Source: an uncultured Solimonas sp. (lineage in GTDB: Bacteria > Pseudomonadota > Gammaproteobacteria > Nevskiales > Nevskiaceae). From it: DNA of 7,741 nt. The DNA lies in assembly GCA_946478985.1 (NCBI GenBank), contig CAMLDZ010000137.1, forward strand, positions 1 through 7,741. The letters are read 5' to 3'. A program made the position numbers and the translations under genes. The notes below the pieces were generated by a model. The model was not told the origin of the DNA and searched no databases. It worked only from the letters and a program-made list of their open reading frames with translations. Of the stretch, positions 1 to 7,337 are shown in pieces (within the stretch, counting starts at the first letter, position 1; the number at the start of each line of letters is the position of its first letter).

Positions 1-565
1 GCACCGGCGCTTCCGGAATGGTCCACGACACCACGGCGATGCCGAGCCAGGCGATGCCGACCAGCCAGGGCAGCCAGAGCACGCCGGTGTTGTCGAGCAG
101 CGCGCCCAGCGTCATCACCGAGACGATGAAACCCACCGAGCCCCACAGCCGCACGCGCGCATAGTCGCCGCCGGTGGCAGCCAGATGGTTGAGCGAGACC
201 ACCTCGAACTGCGGCAGCAGCGCATGCCAGAACAGCGTGTAGGCCACCATCATCGCGCCCACCCAGAACACGCCGGGCATGAACGGGATCGACAGGAACA
301 GGATCAGCGCGGCGGCGCTGGAGAAGCGGATCAGGCCCACACGCTGGCCGCTGCGGTCCGCGTACCAGCCCCAGCCCACCGGCACGACGGTGCGCATCAC
401 GCCCATCAGCGCGTAGGCAATGCCCATCTGCGCCGGCGAGAAGCCGCGCGCTTCCAGGTACGGCGACCAGTACGGCATGAAGGCGCCGACCGTCGCGTAA
501 TAGAAGAAGTAGAACGACGCCAGCCGCTCCGACAGGCGGCCAACGCCTGTGGCGGGCGTGGACAT
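1..565 (-). CDS. MFS transporter, HcaT-like (MFS_1_like), 3' end outside window
   Basis: Integral inner-membrane transporter of the major facilitator superfamily; the first 188 residues are visible and the rest runs off the left edge. Hydrophobic segments lie near residues 15-31, 43-63, 81-97, 98-114, 142-158 and 162-181, about six helices, or the N-terminal half of a 12-helix carrier. The loop after helix 2 carries the MFS signature GWGWYADRSGQR (64-75), and DYARVRLWGSVGFI (134-147) resembles the conserved segment of the phenylpropionate permease (HcaT) group. The substrate cannot be read from the sequence. The ATG lies five bases after the aroC stop. The bases just before it (AACCTC) are not a Shine-Dalgarno site, so translation probably depends on ribosomes finishing aroC. 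A transporter of this type after aroC is, from memory, also found in pseudomonads. The family call is firm; the substrate is unknown. Confidence 0.9.
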   Translation of the reverse strand, partial: MSTPATGVGRLSERLASFYFFYYATVGAFMPYWSPYLEARGFSPAQMGIAYALMGVMRTVVPVGWGWYADRSGQRVGLIRFSSAAALILFLSIPFMPGVFWVGAMMVAYTLFWHALLPQFEVVSLNHLAATGGDYARVRLWGSVGFIVSVMTLGALLDNTGVLWLPWLVGIAWLGIAVVSWTIPEAPV

Positions 566-570
566 GAGGT

Positions 571-1662
571 TTAACCCGGGATGCGCGGCGTTTTCGGGTT
601 GACGTCGGCGTTCTGCGCGCGGTGACGGAGGTAGTGATCGATCAGCACCAGCGCCATCATCGCCTCGCCGATCGGCGTCGCGCGCAAGCCTACGCAGGGA
701 TCGTGACGGCCGGTCGTGCGCACCTCGGCGGCTTCGCCGTTCTCGTCGATGCTCTGGCCCGGCGTGTGGATGCTGGAGGTCGGCTTGATGGCGTAGCGCG
801 CGTAGACGGTCTGCCCGGTCGAGATGCCGCCGGCAATGCCGCCGGAGTGATTCGAGAGGAAACCGTCCGGGCTCATCTCGTCGCGATGCTCGGTACCGCG
901 CATCGCCGCCACCGCCATGCCGTCGCCGATCTCGACACCCTTGACGGCGTTGATCGACATCAGCGCAAACGCGAGGTCGGCGTCGAGACGGTCGAACACC
1001 GGCTCGCCGAGGCCGGGCGGCACGTTGGTGGCTTCCACATACAGGCGCGCGCCGATCGAATCGCCGTCGCGACGCAGCTGGTCGATCAGCGCTTCGAGCT
1101 GCGGCAGCTGCTGCGGATCGGCGCAGAAGAACGGGTTGCTCTCCACCGCCGACCAGTCGGCAGCGGCGCAGCGGATCTCGCCCACCTGCTCGACGCAGCC
1201 GCGGATGCTGATGCCGAGCCGCTCGCGCAGAAACTTGCGGGCGATGGCGCCAGCGGCAACGCGCACCGCCGTCTCGCGCGCACTGGAGCGGCCGCCGCCA
1301 CGGTGATCGCGCACGCCGTATTTCTGGATGTAGGCGTAGTCGGCGTGGTTGGGCCGGAACACCTGCTTGATCTTCTCGTAGTCGTAACTGCGCTGATCGG
1401 TGTTGCGGATCAGCAGCGCGATCGGCGTGCCGGTGGTCTTGCCCTCGAAGACGCCGGACAGGATCTCGACCTGATCGGCTTCCTTGCGCTGGGTGACGTA
1501 CTTGGACGTGCCCGGCTTGCGGCGGTCCAGATCCGGCTGGATGTCGGCCTCGGACAGTTCCAGCCCCGGCGGGCAGCCGTCGACCACGCAGCCGATCCCC
1601 GCGCCGTGGCTCTCGCCGAAGCTGGTGACGCAGAACAGGCGGCCGAAGGTATTGCCCGACAT
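571..1662 (-). CDS. aroC: Chorismate synthase
   Basis: Converts 5-enolpyruvylshikimate 3-phosphate to chorismate, the last step of the shikimate pathway, in the cytoplasm with reduced FMN. The 363 residues match the usual bacterial length. Family signatures are all present: GESHG (16-20), RPNHADY (103-109), [18 protein letters not shown] (122-139) and [17 protein letters not shown] (315-331). H19 and H106 correspond to the two conserved active-site histidines of the family. The ATG at 1662 gives the standard N-terminus [10 protein letters not shown], and an AAGAGA-like Shine-Dalgarno sequence lies a few bases upstream. It starts 18 bases after the prmB stop and is followed five bases later by the transporter, so the three genes are probably one operon. 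Nothing is truncated or odd. Confidence 0.98.
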   Translation of the reverse strand: MSGNTFGRLFCVTSFGESHGAGIGCVVDGCPPGLELSEADIQPDLDRRKPGTSKYVTQRKEADQVEILSGVFEGKTTGTPIALLIRNTDQRSYDYEKIKQVFRPNHADYAYIQKYGVRDHRGGGRSSARETAVRVAAGAIARKFLRERLGISIRGCVEQVGEIRCAAADWSAVESNPFFCADPQQLPQLEALIDQLRRDGDSIGARLYVEATNVPPGLGEPVFDRLDADLAFALMSINAVKGVEIGDGMAVAAMRGTEHRDEMSPDGFLSNHSGGIAGGISTGQTVYARYAIKPTSSIHTPGQSIDENGEAAEVRTTGRHDPCVGLRATPIGEAMMALVLIDHYLRHRAQNADVNPKTPRIPG

Positions 1663-1680
1663 GTATTTCTCTTGAGTCTC

Positions 1681-2604
1681 TTAAAGCGCCGCAACCAGAT
1701 CGTTGCGCGAGATGATAAAGACGCCGTCGCCACCGCGCTCGAACTCGACCCAAGTGACCGGCAGATCCGGCCAGCGCGCCTCGAACTCGGCAACGCTGCC
1801 GCCGACCTCGCAGACCAGCCAGCCGTCGTTGGACAAGTGCCGCGGCGCCTCGGCCAGAATCCCGGCGACCACGTCCATGCCGTCATTGCCGGCCGCCAGC
1901 GCCAGCTTGGGCTCGTGGCGGAACTCGGCGGCCAGCGCCTTCCACTCGGCATTGGGCACGTACGGCGGATTGGTGACGATGAGGTCATAGACCTCGTTGG
2001 TCAGGCTGTCGAAGACGTCGGAACGGATCGCCCGCACCTGGTTGCCCATCGCATGCCGCGCGATGTTGCGGCGTGCGACGGCCAGCGCCTTGGTGCTGAT
2101 GTCGGCCAGGTCGACCTGCGCCTCCGGAAACGCCGCCGCGCAGGCGATGCCGATGCAACCGCTGCCCGTGCACAGATCCAGCACCCGCGCCGGCGGCTGC
2201 TGCAGCCAGGGCGCGAACTCGCGCTCGATCATCTCGGCGATCGGCGAGCGCGGAATCAGCACGTTCTCGTCGACCTCGAACTCCAGCCCGGCAAAGTGGA
2301 TCTTGCCGAGCAGGTAAGCCGCCGGCTTGCGCGTGGTGACGCGCGCGCGCAGCAGCTTGAGCGCGGCGGCGCGCTCCTTGGCGGTGACGGTGCTTTCCAG
2401 ATAGATCGCCGGGATGTCCGGCGTCAGGTGCAGCGCGTGCAGGACCAGGTGAAAAGCCTCGTCCAGCGCGTTGTCGGTGCCGTGGCCGAAATGCAGGCCA
2501 GCCTCGTTGAAGCGGCTGGCGCCCCAGCGGACCAGATCGCGCACGGTGCTCAGCGCATCGGTTTCACGGGCAACGGCGAGGGCCGGACGGGACATGGGGA
2601 GCAC
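1681..2604 (-). CDS. prmB: 50S ribosomal protein L3 N5-glutamine methyltransferase
   Basis: S-adenosylmethionine-dependent enzyme that methylates a glutamine side chain of ribosomal protein L3. It is 307 residues long, close to the 310 of E. coli PrmB. A helical N-terminal domain (about 1-110) is followed by a Rossmann-type methyltransferase domain. That domain has SAM-binding motif I, DLCTGSGCI (143-151), and the glutamine-methyltransferase motif NPPY (212-215). LIPRSPIAE (116-124) favours PrmB over the release-factor enzyme PrmC, which usually has PRPETE there. The start is uncertain: GTG at 2604 gives 307 residues and an in-frame ATG at 2595 gives 304, and neither has a strong Shine-Dalgarno site. 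The ATG is a reasonable alternative because the added residues (MLP) carry no motif. This is the first gene of the prmB-aroC-transporter unit; its likely promoter is at 2633-2662. Confidence 0.95.
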   Translation of the reverse strand: MLPMSRPALAVARETDALSTVRDLVRWGASRFNEAGLHFGHGTDNALDEAFHLVLHALHLTPDIPAIYLESTVTAKERAAALKLLRARVTTRKPAAYLLGKIHFAGLEFEVDENVLIPRSPIAEMIEREFAPWLQQPPARVLDLCTGSGCIGIACAAAFPEAQVDLADISTKALAVARRNIARHAMGNQVRAIRSDVFDSLTNEVYDLIVTNPPYVPNAEWKALAAEFRHEPKLALAAGNDGMDVVAGILAEAPRHLSNDGWLVCEVGGSVAEFEARWPDLPVTWVEFERGGDGVFIISRNDLVAAL

Positions 2605-2617
2605 CGAAGCACCGCAG

Positions 2618-2644
2618 AAAAAAGGGGCGCGAATTATGCGCCCC
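2618..2644 (-). terminator. Intrinsic terminator after the response regulator gene
   Basis: Read on the minus strand, GGGGCGC (2644-2638) pairs perfectly with GCGCCCC (2630-2624) across a seven-base loop, ATAATTC. Six Ts follow at once (2623-2618). This is a textbook Rho-independent terminator, 24 bases after the response regulator stop. It separates the signalling cluster from prmB. Confidence 0.9.
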
Positions 2645-2662
2645 CGGGATACACGGCGACAA
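2633..2662 (-). promoter_or_regulatory. Putative sigma-70 promoter of prmB-aroC operon
   Basis: On the minus strand, TTGTCG (2662-2657, 4 of 6 to the -35 consensus) is followed after 18 bases by CATAAT (2638-2633, 5 of 6 to the -10 consensus). Transcription would start near 2625, giving a leader of about 20-30 bases before prmB. The -10 hexamer overlaps the stem edge and loop of the intrinsic terminator. The terminator just upstream of prmB makes a separate promoter necessary here, which supports the call; the motif match alone would be moderate. Confidence 0.55.
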
Positions 2663-2667
2663 CGCGC

Positions 2668-3309
2668 TCAGCTCCCCGTCAGCAGCCGCTGCGCGAGCAC
2701 CGCCGCCTGCGTGCGGCTGCTGAGGTTGAGCTTGCGCAGCAATGCGGTGATATGAGTCTTGACCGTCGATTCGCGGATCTCCAGATCGTCGGCAATCTGC
2801 TTGTTGAGCCGGCCTTCCTTGATGTACAGCAGGATGCGCAGCTCCTGCCGCGACAAGCTGTTGAAGCGATCGTCGAACGACTCCCGCGGCGCCGAGGTCG
2901 TCGGCAGATCGGCCAGCGGCGGCCACCAGTGCCCGCGGGTCAGCACGCTGGCGAGAATCTCCTGGACCTGCGCGGCCGGTGTCGACTTGGGAATGAAGGC
3001 GACAGCACCGAGCGCCTCCGCCGAGCGGACCCAGACGCGGTCCTGCAGCGCCGAGATCACAGCCACGCGCACGCCCGGCCATTCACGGCGCAGGTACTGC
3101 AGCGATGCCAGCCCGTCGACATCGGGCATCATCAGATCGAGCAGCACCAGCCGCGTCTGCGGATGGCGCCGCACCGCATCCTTGAGCGCCGCCAGCGTGC
3201 CGACCTCGACGATCCGCACGTTCGGGTCGATGCGCTCAACGCCCAGACGCAGGGCGACGCGAAACATCGGATGGTCGTCCGCAACAATGACCGTCACTTC
3301 CTCCAGCAT
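2668..3309 (-). CDS. NarL/FixJ-family response regulator (receiver + LuxR-type HTH)
   Basis: Cytoplasmic DNA-binding response regulator of 213 residues. The receiver domain (about 5-125) has the acidic pair D11/D12, phosphoacceptor D58 in LLDLMMPDVDG, S86 in VIS and K108 in IPKS, so all residues needed for phosphorylation are present. The C-terminal LuxR-type helix-turn-helix spans about 150-210, with NKQIADDLEIRESTVKTH (169-186) as the recognition region. The frame is open up to a GTG at 3441. The added 44 residues look nothing like a receiver N-terminus, so I start at ATG 3309, with GGAG and GGGGGA just upstream. The wording of the HTH recalls regulators of the CrbR/ErdR type that control acetate or alcohol catabolism; that is a weak family impression, not proof of targets. 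It is the likely output of the kinase encoded upstream and ends 24 bases before a strong terminator. Confidence 0.93.
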   Translation of the reverse strand: MLEEVTVIVADDHPMFRVALRLGVERIDPNVRIVEVGTLAALKDAVRRHPQTRLVLLDLMMPDVDGLASLQYLRREWPGVRVAVISALQDRVWVRSAEALGAVAFIPKSTPAAQVQEILASVLTRGHWWPPLADLPTTSAPRESFDDRFNSLSRQELRILLYIKEGRLNKQIADDLEIRESTVKTHITALLRKLNLSSRTQAAVLAQRLLTGS

Positions 3310-3437
3310 GTCCCCCAAGCTCCAGAAGCGCCTCCTGCGGATCTTATAGGCACGCGGCCGCAGGTGATGCAGCAGAAGCCGGATCGGCGCCGCCGGCGCG
3401 CCGCCGCCACAGATCCCGTCCCCCAGCGTCATCGCCA

Positions 3438-3533
3438 TCACCGCCGATCGACGTTGATGGCGATCAGCGCCAGGCAGGCGGCCCCGCAGACGCTGCCCAG
3501 CAGCAGTCCGAAGACGAATCCGGTCCAGAACAT
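3438..3533 (-). CDS. Small single-pass membrane protein, 31 residues
   Basis: Predicted protein of 31 residues, MFWTGFVFGL followed by a continuous hydrophobic stretch to about residue 26, then a charged tail NVDRR. That gives one transmembrane helix, with the basic C-terminus probably on the cytoplasmic side. The start is well supported: AGGGGG lies seven bases before the ATG. The stop TGA touches the GTG/ATG codons that open the non-receiver extension of the response regulator frame, and the regulator's chosen ATG is 128 bases downstream. I recognise no family. Small helices of this kind can bind kinases, transporters or oxidases, but nothing here says which. Its position between kinase and regulator, and the good ribosome binding site, argue that it is real. 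Confidence 0.55.
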   Translation of the reverse strand: MFWTGFVFGLLLGSVCGAACLALIAINVDRR

Positions 3534-3591
3534 GCCGATTCCCCCTGCCCCTATTCCGCCGTTGCGCGGCCGCGCTGCCCCCGCAACGCGA

Positions 3592-3747
3592 TCAGGGCAA
3601 GGGCCACGGCAACGGCCAGTGCTGCAGCGTCTCCAGCAGCATCAGCCCGCCACTCGCCACGCCGAGCAGGTAGGCCCAGAAGCCCCAGACGTAGCGCCGC
3701 TTCAGGCGCAGCGTGCCGCTGGCGCGGTCGTAGTACCTCAGGGACAT
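3592..3747 (-). CDS. Small membrane protein, 51 residues
   Basis: Predicted 51-residue protein. A basic N-terminal part (about 1-19, with RYYDR and RLKRR) is followed by a hydrophobic segment from about 20 to 41 (YVWGFWAYLLGV onward) and a Trp/Pro-rich end, WPLPWPLP. One membrane helix with the N-terminus inside fits the positive-inside rule. AGGAG lies six to seven bases before the ATG at 3747, an excellent Shine-Dalgarno site. The stop is 58 bases before the 31-residue gene. The gap between them holds a 7-base inverted repeat (CGTTGCG at 3560-3566, CGCAACG at 3582-3588) without a T-run. I do not recognise the family. Codon use is G/C-ending like its neighbours. It is probably co-transcribed with the 31-residue gene and the response regulator. 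Confidence 0.6.
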   Translation of the reverse strand: MSLRYYDRASGTLRLKRRYVWGFWAYLLGVASGGLMLLETLQHWPLPWPLP

Positions 3748-4107
3748 GGCCGGCTCCTGCCGTATCGCTCGGCACTGCCGCCCACAGCGCTGCGCCGATC
3801 CGCAGTCGCGGCGCGGTCGCGCCCCGCTGCACGCGCGCCCGGCATCGGCCCCCACTTCTGCCGGCGCGGCCTCGCAGGCGCCTGGAAAGCACCGCAGCCC
3901 TTCGGCGCGCGGCCTTGAACGATCATGAAAATGTGGTTCATCACGGCCACTCCCTGGCCCCCTGGCGGCACCCCTTTGCCAGTGGCTATTGAGCCGCAGG
4001 ACGGACGACGCCGGTATCCGGCAATGGTCCTAGTCCTTTGGTCGGAGTTTTCGGCGCCCTGGGGTCTTCCGGCGTCACGCCCGCCGCGCGGCGGCGACAG
4101 GCGCGGC
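3748..4107. other. 360-base gap between kinase and small membrane protein gene
   Basis: I see no convincing gene here. It probably holds the promoter or leader for the small proteins and response regulator, since all genes around it are on the minus strand. Contents: a perfect 14-base GC palindrome at 4081-4094, 14 bases past the kinase stop and without a T-run; a hairpin GCCGG-TAT-CCGGC at 4010-4022; the motif CAATGGTCCTAGTCCTTTG (4022-4040), which on the minus strand contains AGGAC-T-AGGAC and ends in CAA/TTG; and the inverted repeat at 3946-3986. A 67-codon minus-strand frame (3941 to 3738) starts at an ATG with AGGGAG eight bases upstream, but its Arg/Ala/Gly-rich translation resembles no protein. 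No strong -35/-10 pair was found. Confidence 0.6.
3946..3986. repeat. Imperfect inverted repeat in the kinase-regulator gap
   Basis: GCCACT (3946-3951) is matched by AGTGGC (3981-3986). An inner GGC (3956-3958) matches GCC (3978-3980), with a four-base bulge on one side. The transcript of either strand could fold into a hairpin with a loop of about 19 bases. There is no T-run, so it is not a standard terminator. It might be an mRNA structure or a protein site ahead of the small genes. Confidence 0.4.
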
Positions 4108-6660
4108 TTATCGGCTCCGCCACTCGCGCAGGGTCGCCACCACACGCATATAGCGAGCGGCCAGCGCCGCGCCGCGCTCGCTGGCGCCGGATGCCAGCAA
4201 ATCGCGGGCAAGCGTTTCGGCGCCGAGCATGCGGCAGTGCACGGCCAGCGTCTGCGCGGCGCGCGCGAAGCTCGCCGCGTCGGTGGCATCGTGCAGCGCG
4301 CGCAGGCTGTCGGTCGCGGTGCCGATCAGTTCGTCGATCACCTCGACGGCGCCGTCATGGCCGAGGTCGGCCAGCAACTGCTCCAGCGCGGCCGGGTCGT
4401 GCTCATCGGCATCCGGCGGCGGCGCGGCTATGCCGCGCTGCCCGGCAAGCTCGCGCAGCAGCCTGCCGAGCTCGGCGCGGCGAAACGGCTTGGCCAGATG
4501 GCCATCCATGCCGGCGGCGATGCAGGCGCTGCGCTCGTCGTCGAGCACGCTGGCGCTCATCGCATAGATATGTGGCTGGGGGCGATCACGCAGCGCGCGG
4601 ATCAGGCGCGTGGCCTGGATGCCATCCATGACCGGCATCTGCACGTCCATCAGCACTAGCTCGTAATCGCGCTGCTCCACGGCCGCCACGGCGGCGCGGC
4701 CGTCAGCGGCAAGATCGGCCGGGCACCCCAGCGAGGCCAGCATCTGCAGCGCCACCTGCTGGTTGAATGCATTGTCCTCGACCAGCAGCACGCGCAACGG
4801 CGCGAGCAGCGCAGCAGGCGCCACGGCAGGCGACGCGGCAGACGCGGGCGATGCGGTCTGCCACGCCGGGTCGAAGCCGGCGACGAAGTGGAAGGAAAAC
4901 TCCGAGCCTTCGCCCGGCACGCTGTCGACCGCCACGCCACCACCCATGCGTTCGGCCAGGCGCTTGCAGATCGCCAGGCCCAGGCCGGTACCGCCGTAGC
5001 GCCGCGTGGTGGAAGCATCGGCCTGCGTGAAAGTCTGGAACAGGCGCTCGCGGCTGTCGGCGGCGATGCCGATGCCGGTGTCGCGCACCGCCACGTGCAC
5101 GCGGCAATGCGCGGCGTCGACCGGCTCCGCGCGGACCCGTACCGAGACGCTGCCGCGCTCGGTGAACTTGATGGCGTTGGACAGGTAGTTGAGCAGCACC
5201 TGCCGCACACGGCCGTGATCGGCGCGCAGCACGGTAGGCGTTCCGGCCGCGAACTCGGTGCGCAGCGCCAGCCCCTTGCTCGCGGCACGGACGGCGAGCT
5301 GGGCCATGGCCTCGTCGACCGTGCGGCGCAGGTCGATGACCTGCTCGTCGAGCACCAGCATGCCGGCCTCGATCTTGGAGAAATCGAGGATGTCGTTGAC
5401 GATGCCCAGCAGGTGGTCGCCGCTCTGCGTGATGGTGTCCAGACTGCGGCGTTGCGCGGTATCGAGCCGCGTGTCGCCGAGCAGTTCCGCGGTGCCGATG
5501 ACGGCGTTGAGCGGCGTGCGGATCTCGTGACTCATGTTGGCGAGAAAATCGCTCTTGGCCTGCGCCGCCGATTCGATCTGGTGCTGCGCGCGTTCGAGCG
5601 CCGCGGCCTGCTGACGCCAGCGCGCCGCGCCGCGCGCGGCGATGTAGAGCAGCAGGCTCGCGAGCAGGCCGCCGAGTGCGATCAGCAGCGGCGCGAAGCG
5701 GTCGGCCGGCGAGACGAACTCGGGCGTCGCTGCCGCATACAAGGTCCAGCGCCGGCCCGGCAGCTCGATCGGCGTCAGCATCGTGTACGGCGCGCGCAGG
5801 CCCTCCGGCAAGGGCATCGGGCTGCCGTCCTCGGTGAGGCCGGCGGTCGAGTACAGCAGGGCATCCGGATCGGCGCGCTCGCCGTCGTACACCGCGAACA
5901 CCAGCGGCGCGTGCTGCTCGCCGATCAGGCCGAGCATGAACTGCTCGGCGCGGAACGCGGCCGTCAGCCAGCCGAGCAGCCGTTCATGACGCTGCGCGGC
6001 GAGGTAGACGATGAACCCCGCGCGCGGCCCGTCCATGCCCGCCAGGCGCAGCTTGGGGCTCAGCACGGCATCGCCGCTCGCCGCCGCGCGCTCCATCGCG
6101 GCGCGGCGCAATGGCTCCTGCATCATGTCGACGCCGAGCACGCGCTGGTTCTCGGCGATCCAGGGCGCGACGTAGAGAATCGGCGAATGGATCGGCGGCA
6201 CGCTGCCGGCGGCCACCGGCGAGCGCGGCGTGAACATGCGCAGCAGGTCCGGATCGAACAGGTCCGGCGGCACCGGCTGCGCACGCACCCTGGCGACGAA
6301 GGCGGCGAGTTCCTCGTCCTTCACGGCGGGCGCATAGCTCAGAGACTTGAAGCCGGGATAGCGCTGCGACAGCTGCAGCGTGTCGACGTAGCGCAGCCAG
6401 TCGTCGAGCGTGACCTGTCCCGAGGCGACGAACAGACCCAGGCCGCCGCGCAGCACCTGCACGTAAGCGGTCATGCGCTTCTGCACCGTCGAGGTGATGC
6501 GCTCCACCTCGTAGTCGAAGCGCACGCGCTGGTGCCGCTCGATCAGCAGCTGCGACTGCCAGGCGCCCAGCAGGCCGGCGACGAACACCAGCGCGATCAG
6601 CACCAGCGTGCGCGGGCCGACGCGCGCCGCTCCGGGACCTGAGCCGCTCACGACGCCCAT
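4108..6660 (-). CDS. CHASE-domain hybrid histidine kinase with receiver and degenerate HPt
   Basis: Inner-membrane sensor kinase, 850 residues. Order: helix 1 (about 17-34); extracytoplasmic CHASE-type sensor (about 70-300, with [11 protein letters not shown] at 101-111); helix 2 (about 323-341); HisKA with H378 in [14 protein letters not shown]; HATPase with N box [10 protein letters not shown] (491-500), DTGIG (527-531) and GTGLG (558-562 region); receiver (about 622-740) with E628/D629, acceptor D672 in [10 protein letters not shown]702 and K724; and a C-terminal HPt-like domain (about 755-848). The last reads [14 protein letters not shown] where an HPt normally has AH-T-L-K-G: Q803 (codon CAG, 4254-4252) replaces the histidine, so phosphotransfer there is unlikely. 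The ligand is unknown; CHASE domains usually bind small molecules. ATG 6660 overlaps the upstream gene by 13 bases. GTG 6651, in a GTGA overlap with its stop, is an equal alternative. The upstream extension to 6771 is low-complexity and rejected. Confidence 0.93.
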   Translation of the reverse strand: MGVVSGSGPGAARVGPRTLVLIALVFVAGLLGAWQSQLLIERHQRVRFDYEVERITSTVQKRMTAYVQVLRGGLGLFVASGQVTLDDWLRYVDTLQLSQRYPGFKSLSYAPAVKDEELAAFVARVRAQPVPPDLFDPDLLRMFTPRSPVAAGSVPPIHSPILYVAPWIAENQRVLGVDMMQEPLRRAAMERAAASGDAVLSPKLRLAGMDGPRAGFIVYLAAQRHERLLGWLTAAFRAEQFMLGLIGEQHAPLVFAVYDGERADPDALLYSTAGLTEDGSPMPLPEGLRAPYTMLTPIELPGRRWTLYAAATPEFVSPADRFAPLLIALGGLLASLLLYIAARGAARWRQQAAALERAQHQIESAAQAKSDFLANMSHEIRTPLNAVIGTAELLGDTRLDTAQRRSLDTITQSGDHLLGIVNDILDFSKIEAGMLVLDEQVIDLRRTVDEAMAQLAVRAASKGLALRTEFAAGTPTVLRADHGRVRQVLLNYLSNAIKFTERGSVSVRVRAEPVDAAHCRVHVAVRDTGIGIAADSRERLFQTFTQADASTTRRYGGTGLGLAICKRLAERMGGGVAVDSVPGEGSEFSFHFVAGFDPAWQTASPASAASPAVAPAALLAPLRVLLVEDNAFNQQVALQMLASLGCPADLAADGRAAVAAVEQRDYELVLMDVQMPVMDGIQATRLIRALRDRPQPHIYAMSASVLDDERSACIAAGMDGHLAKPFRRAELGRLLRELAGQRGIAAPPPDADEHDPAALEQLLADLGHDGAVEVIDELIGTATDSLRALHDATDAASFARAAQTLAVHCRMLGAETLARDLLASGASERGAALAARYMRVVATLREWRSR

Positions 6661-7337
6661 TCGCCGCGCAGACGTTCGACCAGCGCCGCGTGGCGCGCCA
6701 TCAGGCTCGCGCCGAGGCGCAGCGCCGCATCGCCCTCGCCCGCCGCCGCGGCCTGCTCGGCCAGCGCCCACTGTCCGGCCAGCGCCGTGGCGCCGAGCTG
6801 CAGGCTGACGCCGTGCATGGTGTGCGCAAGCCGCTTGAGCGCAGACAGATCCTCATCGCGGATGGCGTCGGCGAGGCGGCCCTGCTGCACCGGCAGATCG
6901 TCGACGAGCGTGGCGCGCAGTTTGTCCACGCCGGCCGCCCCGAACAGTTCGCGCAGGCCCGACCATGCGGCGCGGTTGAAGTCATCCTCAGCGGGCACCG
7001 CGCGTGCGAGCACGGACGCCAGCGCCGCCATCGTCAGCGGCTTGACGATCACCTCGTCGGCGCCGGCATCGAGACAGGCGCGGCGCATCTCGGCGGTGTC
7101 GCGCGCCAGCATCGCCACGATCCGCGCCTGCGCGCCGACGGCGCGGCGCAGCGCCGGCAGCTCCTGCGGAGCACTGTCGGCGGCGAGCAGCGCGAGCCGG
7201 CATGGACCGGCCGGCAGCGCCGCGAGCGCGTCCGCGACCGTGTCGGCCAGCGCGGCGGCCGGCGCATCGAGGCGGCCGAGCAGCAGCGCGGCGAGCCGGC
7301 GGCTCACGCAATCGGAATCGATGACGAGAACATTCAT
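6648..7337 (-). CDS. Degenerate receiver fused to HPt phosphotransfer domain
   Basis: Cytoplasmic signalling protein of 229 residues without an output domain. The N-terminal part (about 1-113) has a receiver fold pattern: [13 protein letters not shown] at the start and VIVKPL with the conserved lysine K99. But the acceptor position reads [10 protein letters not shown], with alanine (A52 or A53) where Asp is expected and D54 out of register. L77 stands where Thr/Ser is normal. It is probably a pseudo-receiver. The C-terminal HPt domain (about 125-225) has [15 protein letters not shown], with H172 as phosphorylatable histidine; the usual lysine three residues on is H175. Its likely job is to take phosphate from the kinase receiver and pass it to a response regulator. 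ATG 7337 gives the receiver N-terminus directly, without a clear Shine-Dalgarno site. Its stop lies inside the start of the kinase gene, so the two are translationally coupled. Confidence 0.88.
   Translation of the reverse strand: MNVLVIDSDCVSRRLAALLLGRLDAPAAALADTVADALAALPAGPCRLALLAADSAPQELPALRRAVGAQARIVAMLARDTAEMRRACLDAGADEVIVKPLTMAALASVLARAVPAEDDFNRAAWSGLRELFGAAGVDKLRATLVDDLPVQQGRLADAIRDEDLSALKRLAHTMHGVSLQLGATALAGQWALAEQAAAAGEGDAALRLGASLMARHAALVERLRGEWAS

Noticed and set aside
3343..3348. TATAAG on the minus strand as a -10 element for the response regulator
   Set aside because: The -10 match is fair, but the hexamer 17 bases upstream (TGCATC) does not resemble a -35 element, so it is not listed as a promoter.
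3310..3441. N-terminal extension of the response regulator from GTG 3441
   Set aside because: The 44 extra residues are basic and low-complexity, receivers normally begin within a few residues of the first strand, and ATG 3309 has purine-rich bases just upstream.
622..3918. A 1098-codon plus-strand open frame opposite aroC, prmB and the response regulator
   Set aside because: It is antisense to three genes with clear family motifs, and its translation is Arg/Ala/Asp/His-rich without any domain. Long antisense frames are expected from G/C-biased third codon positions.
3738..3941. Minus-strand frame of 67 codons starting MNHIFMIVQ, with an AGGGAG-like site upstream
   Set aside because: After the first ten residues it is Arg/Ala/Gly-rich, its third positions are less G/C-biased than the real genes, and it overlaps the better-supported 51-residue gene. 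I could not decide for it; conservation would settle this.
4081..4094. GC palindrome after the kinase gene as an intrinsic terminator
   Set aside because: No T-run follows on the minus strand, and the stem would have almost no loop. It may only reflect local GC composition.
4888..6642. A 584-codon plus-strand open frame opposite the hybrid kinase
   Set aside because: It mirrors the kinase codons, has low-complexity Arg/Gln/Ala composition and no recognisable domain; it is a GC-driven shadow.
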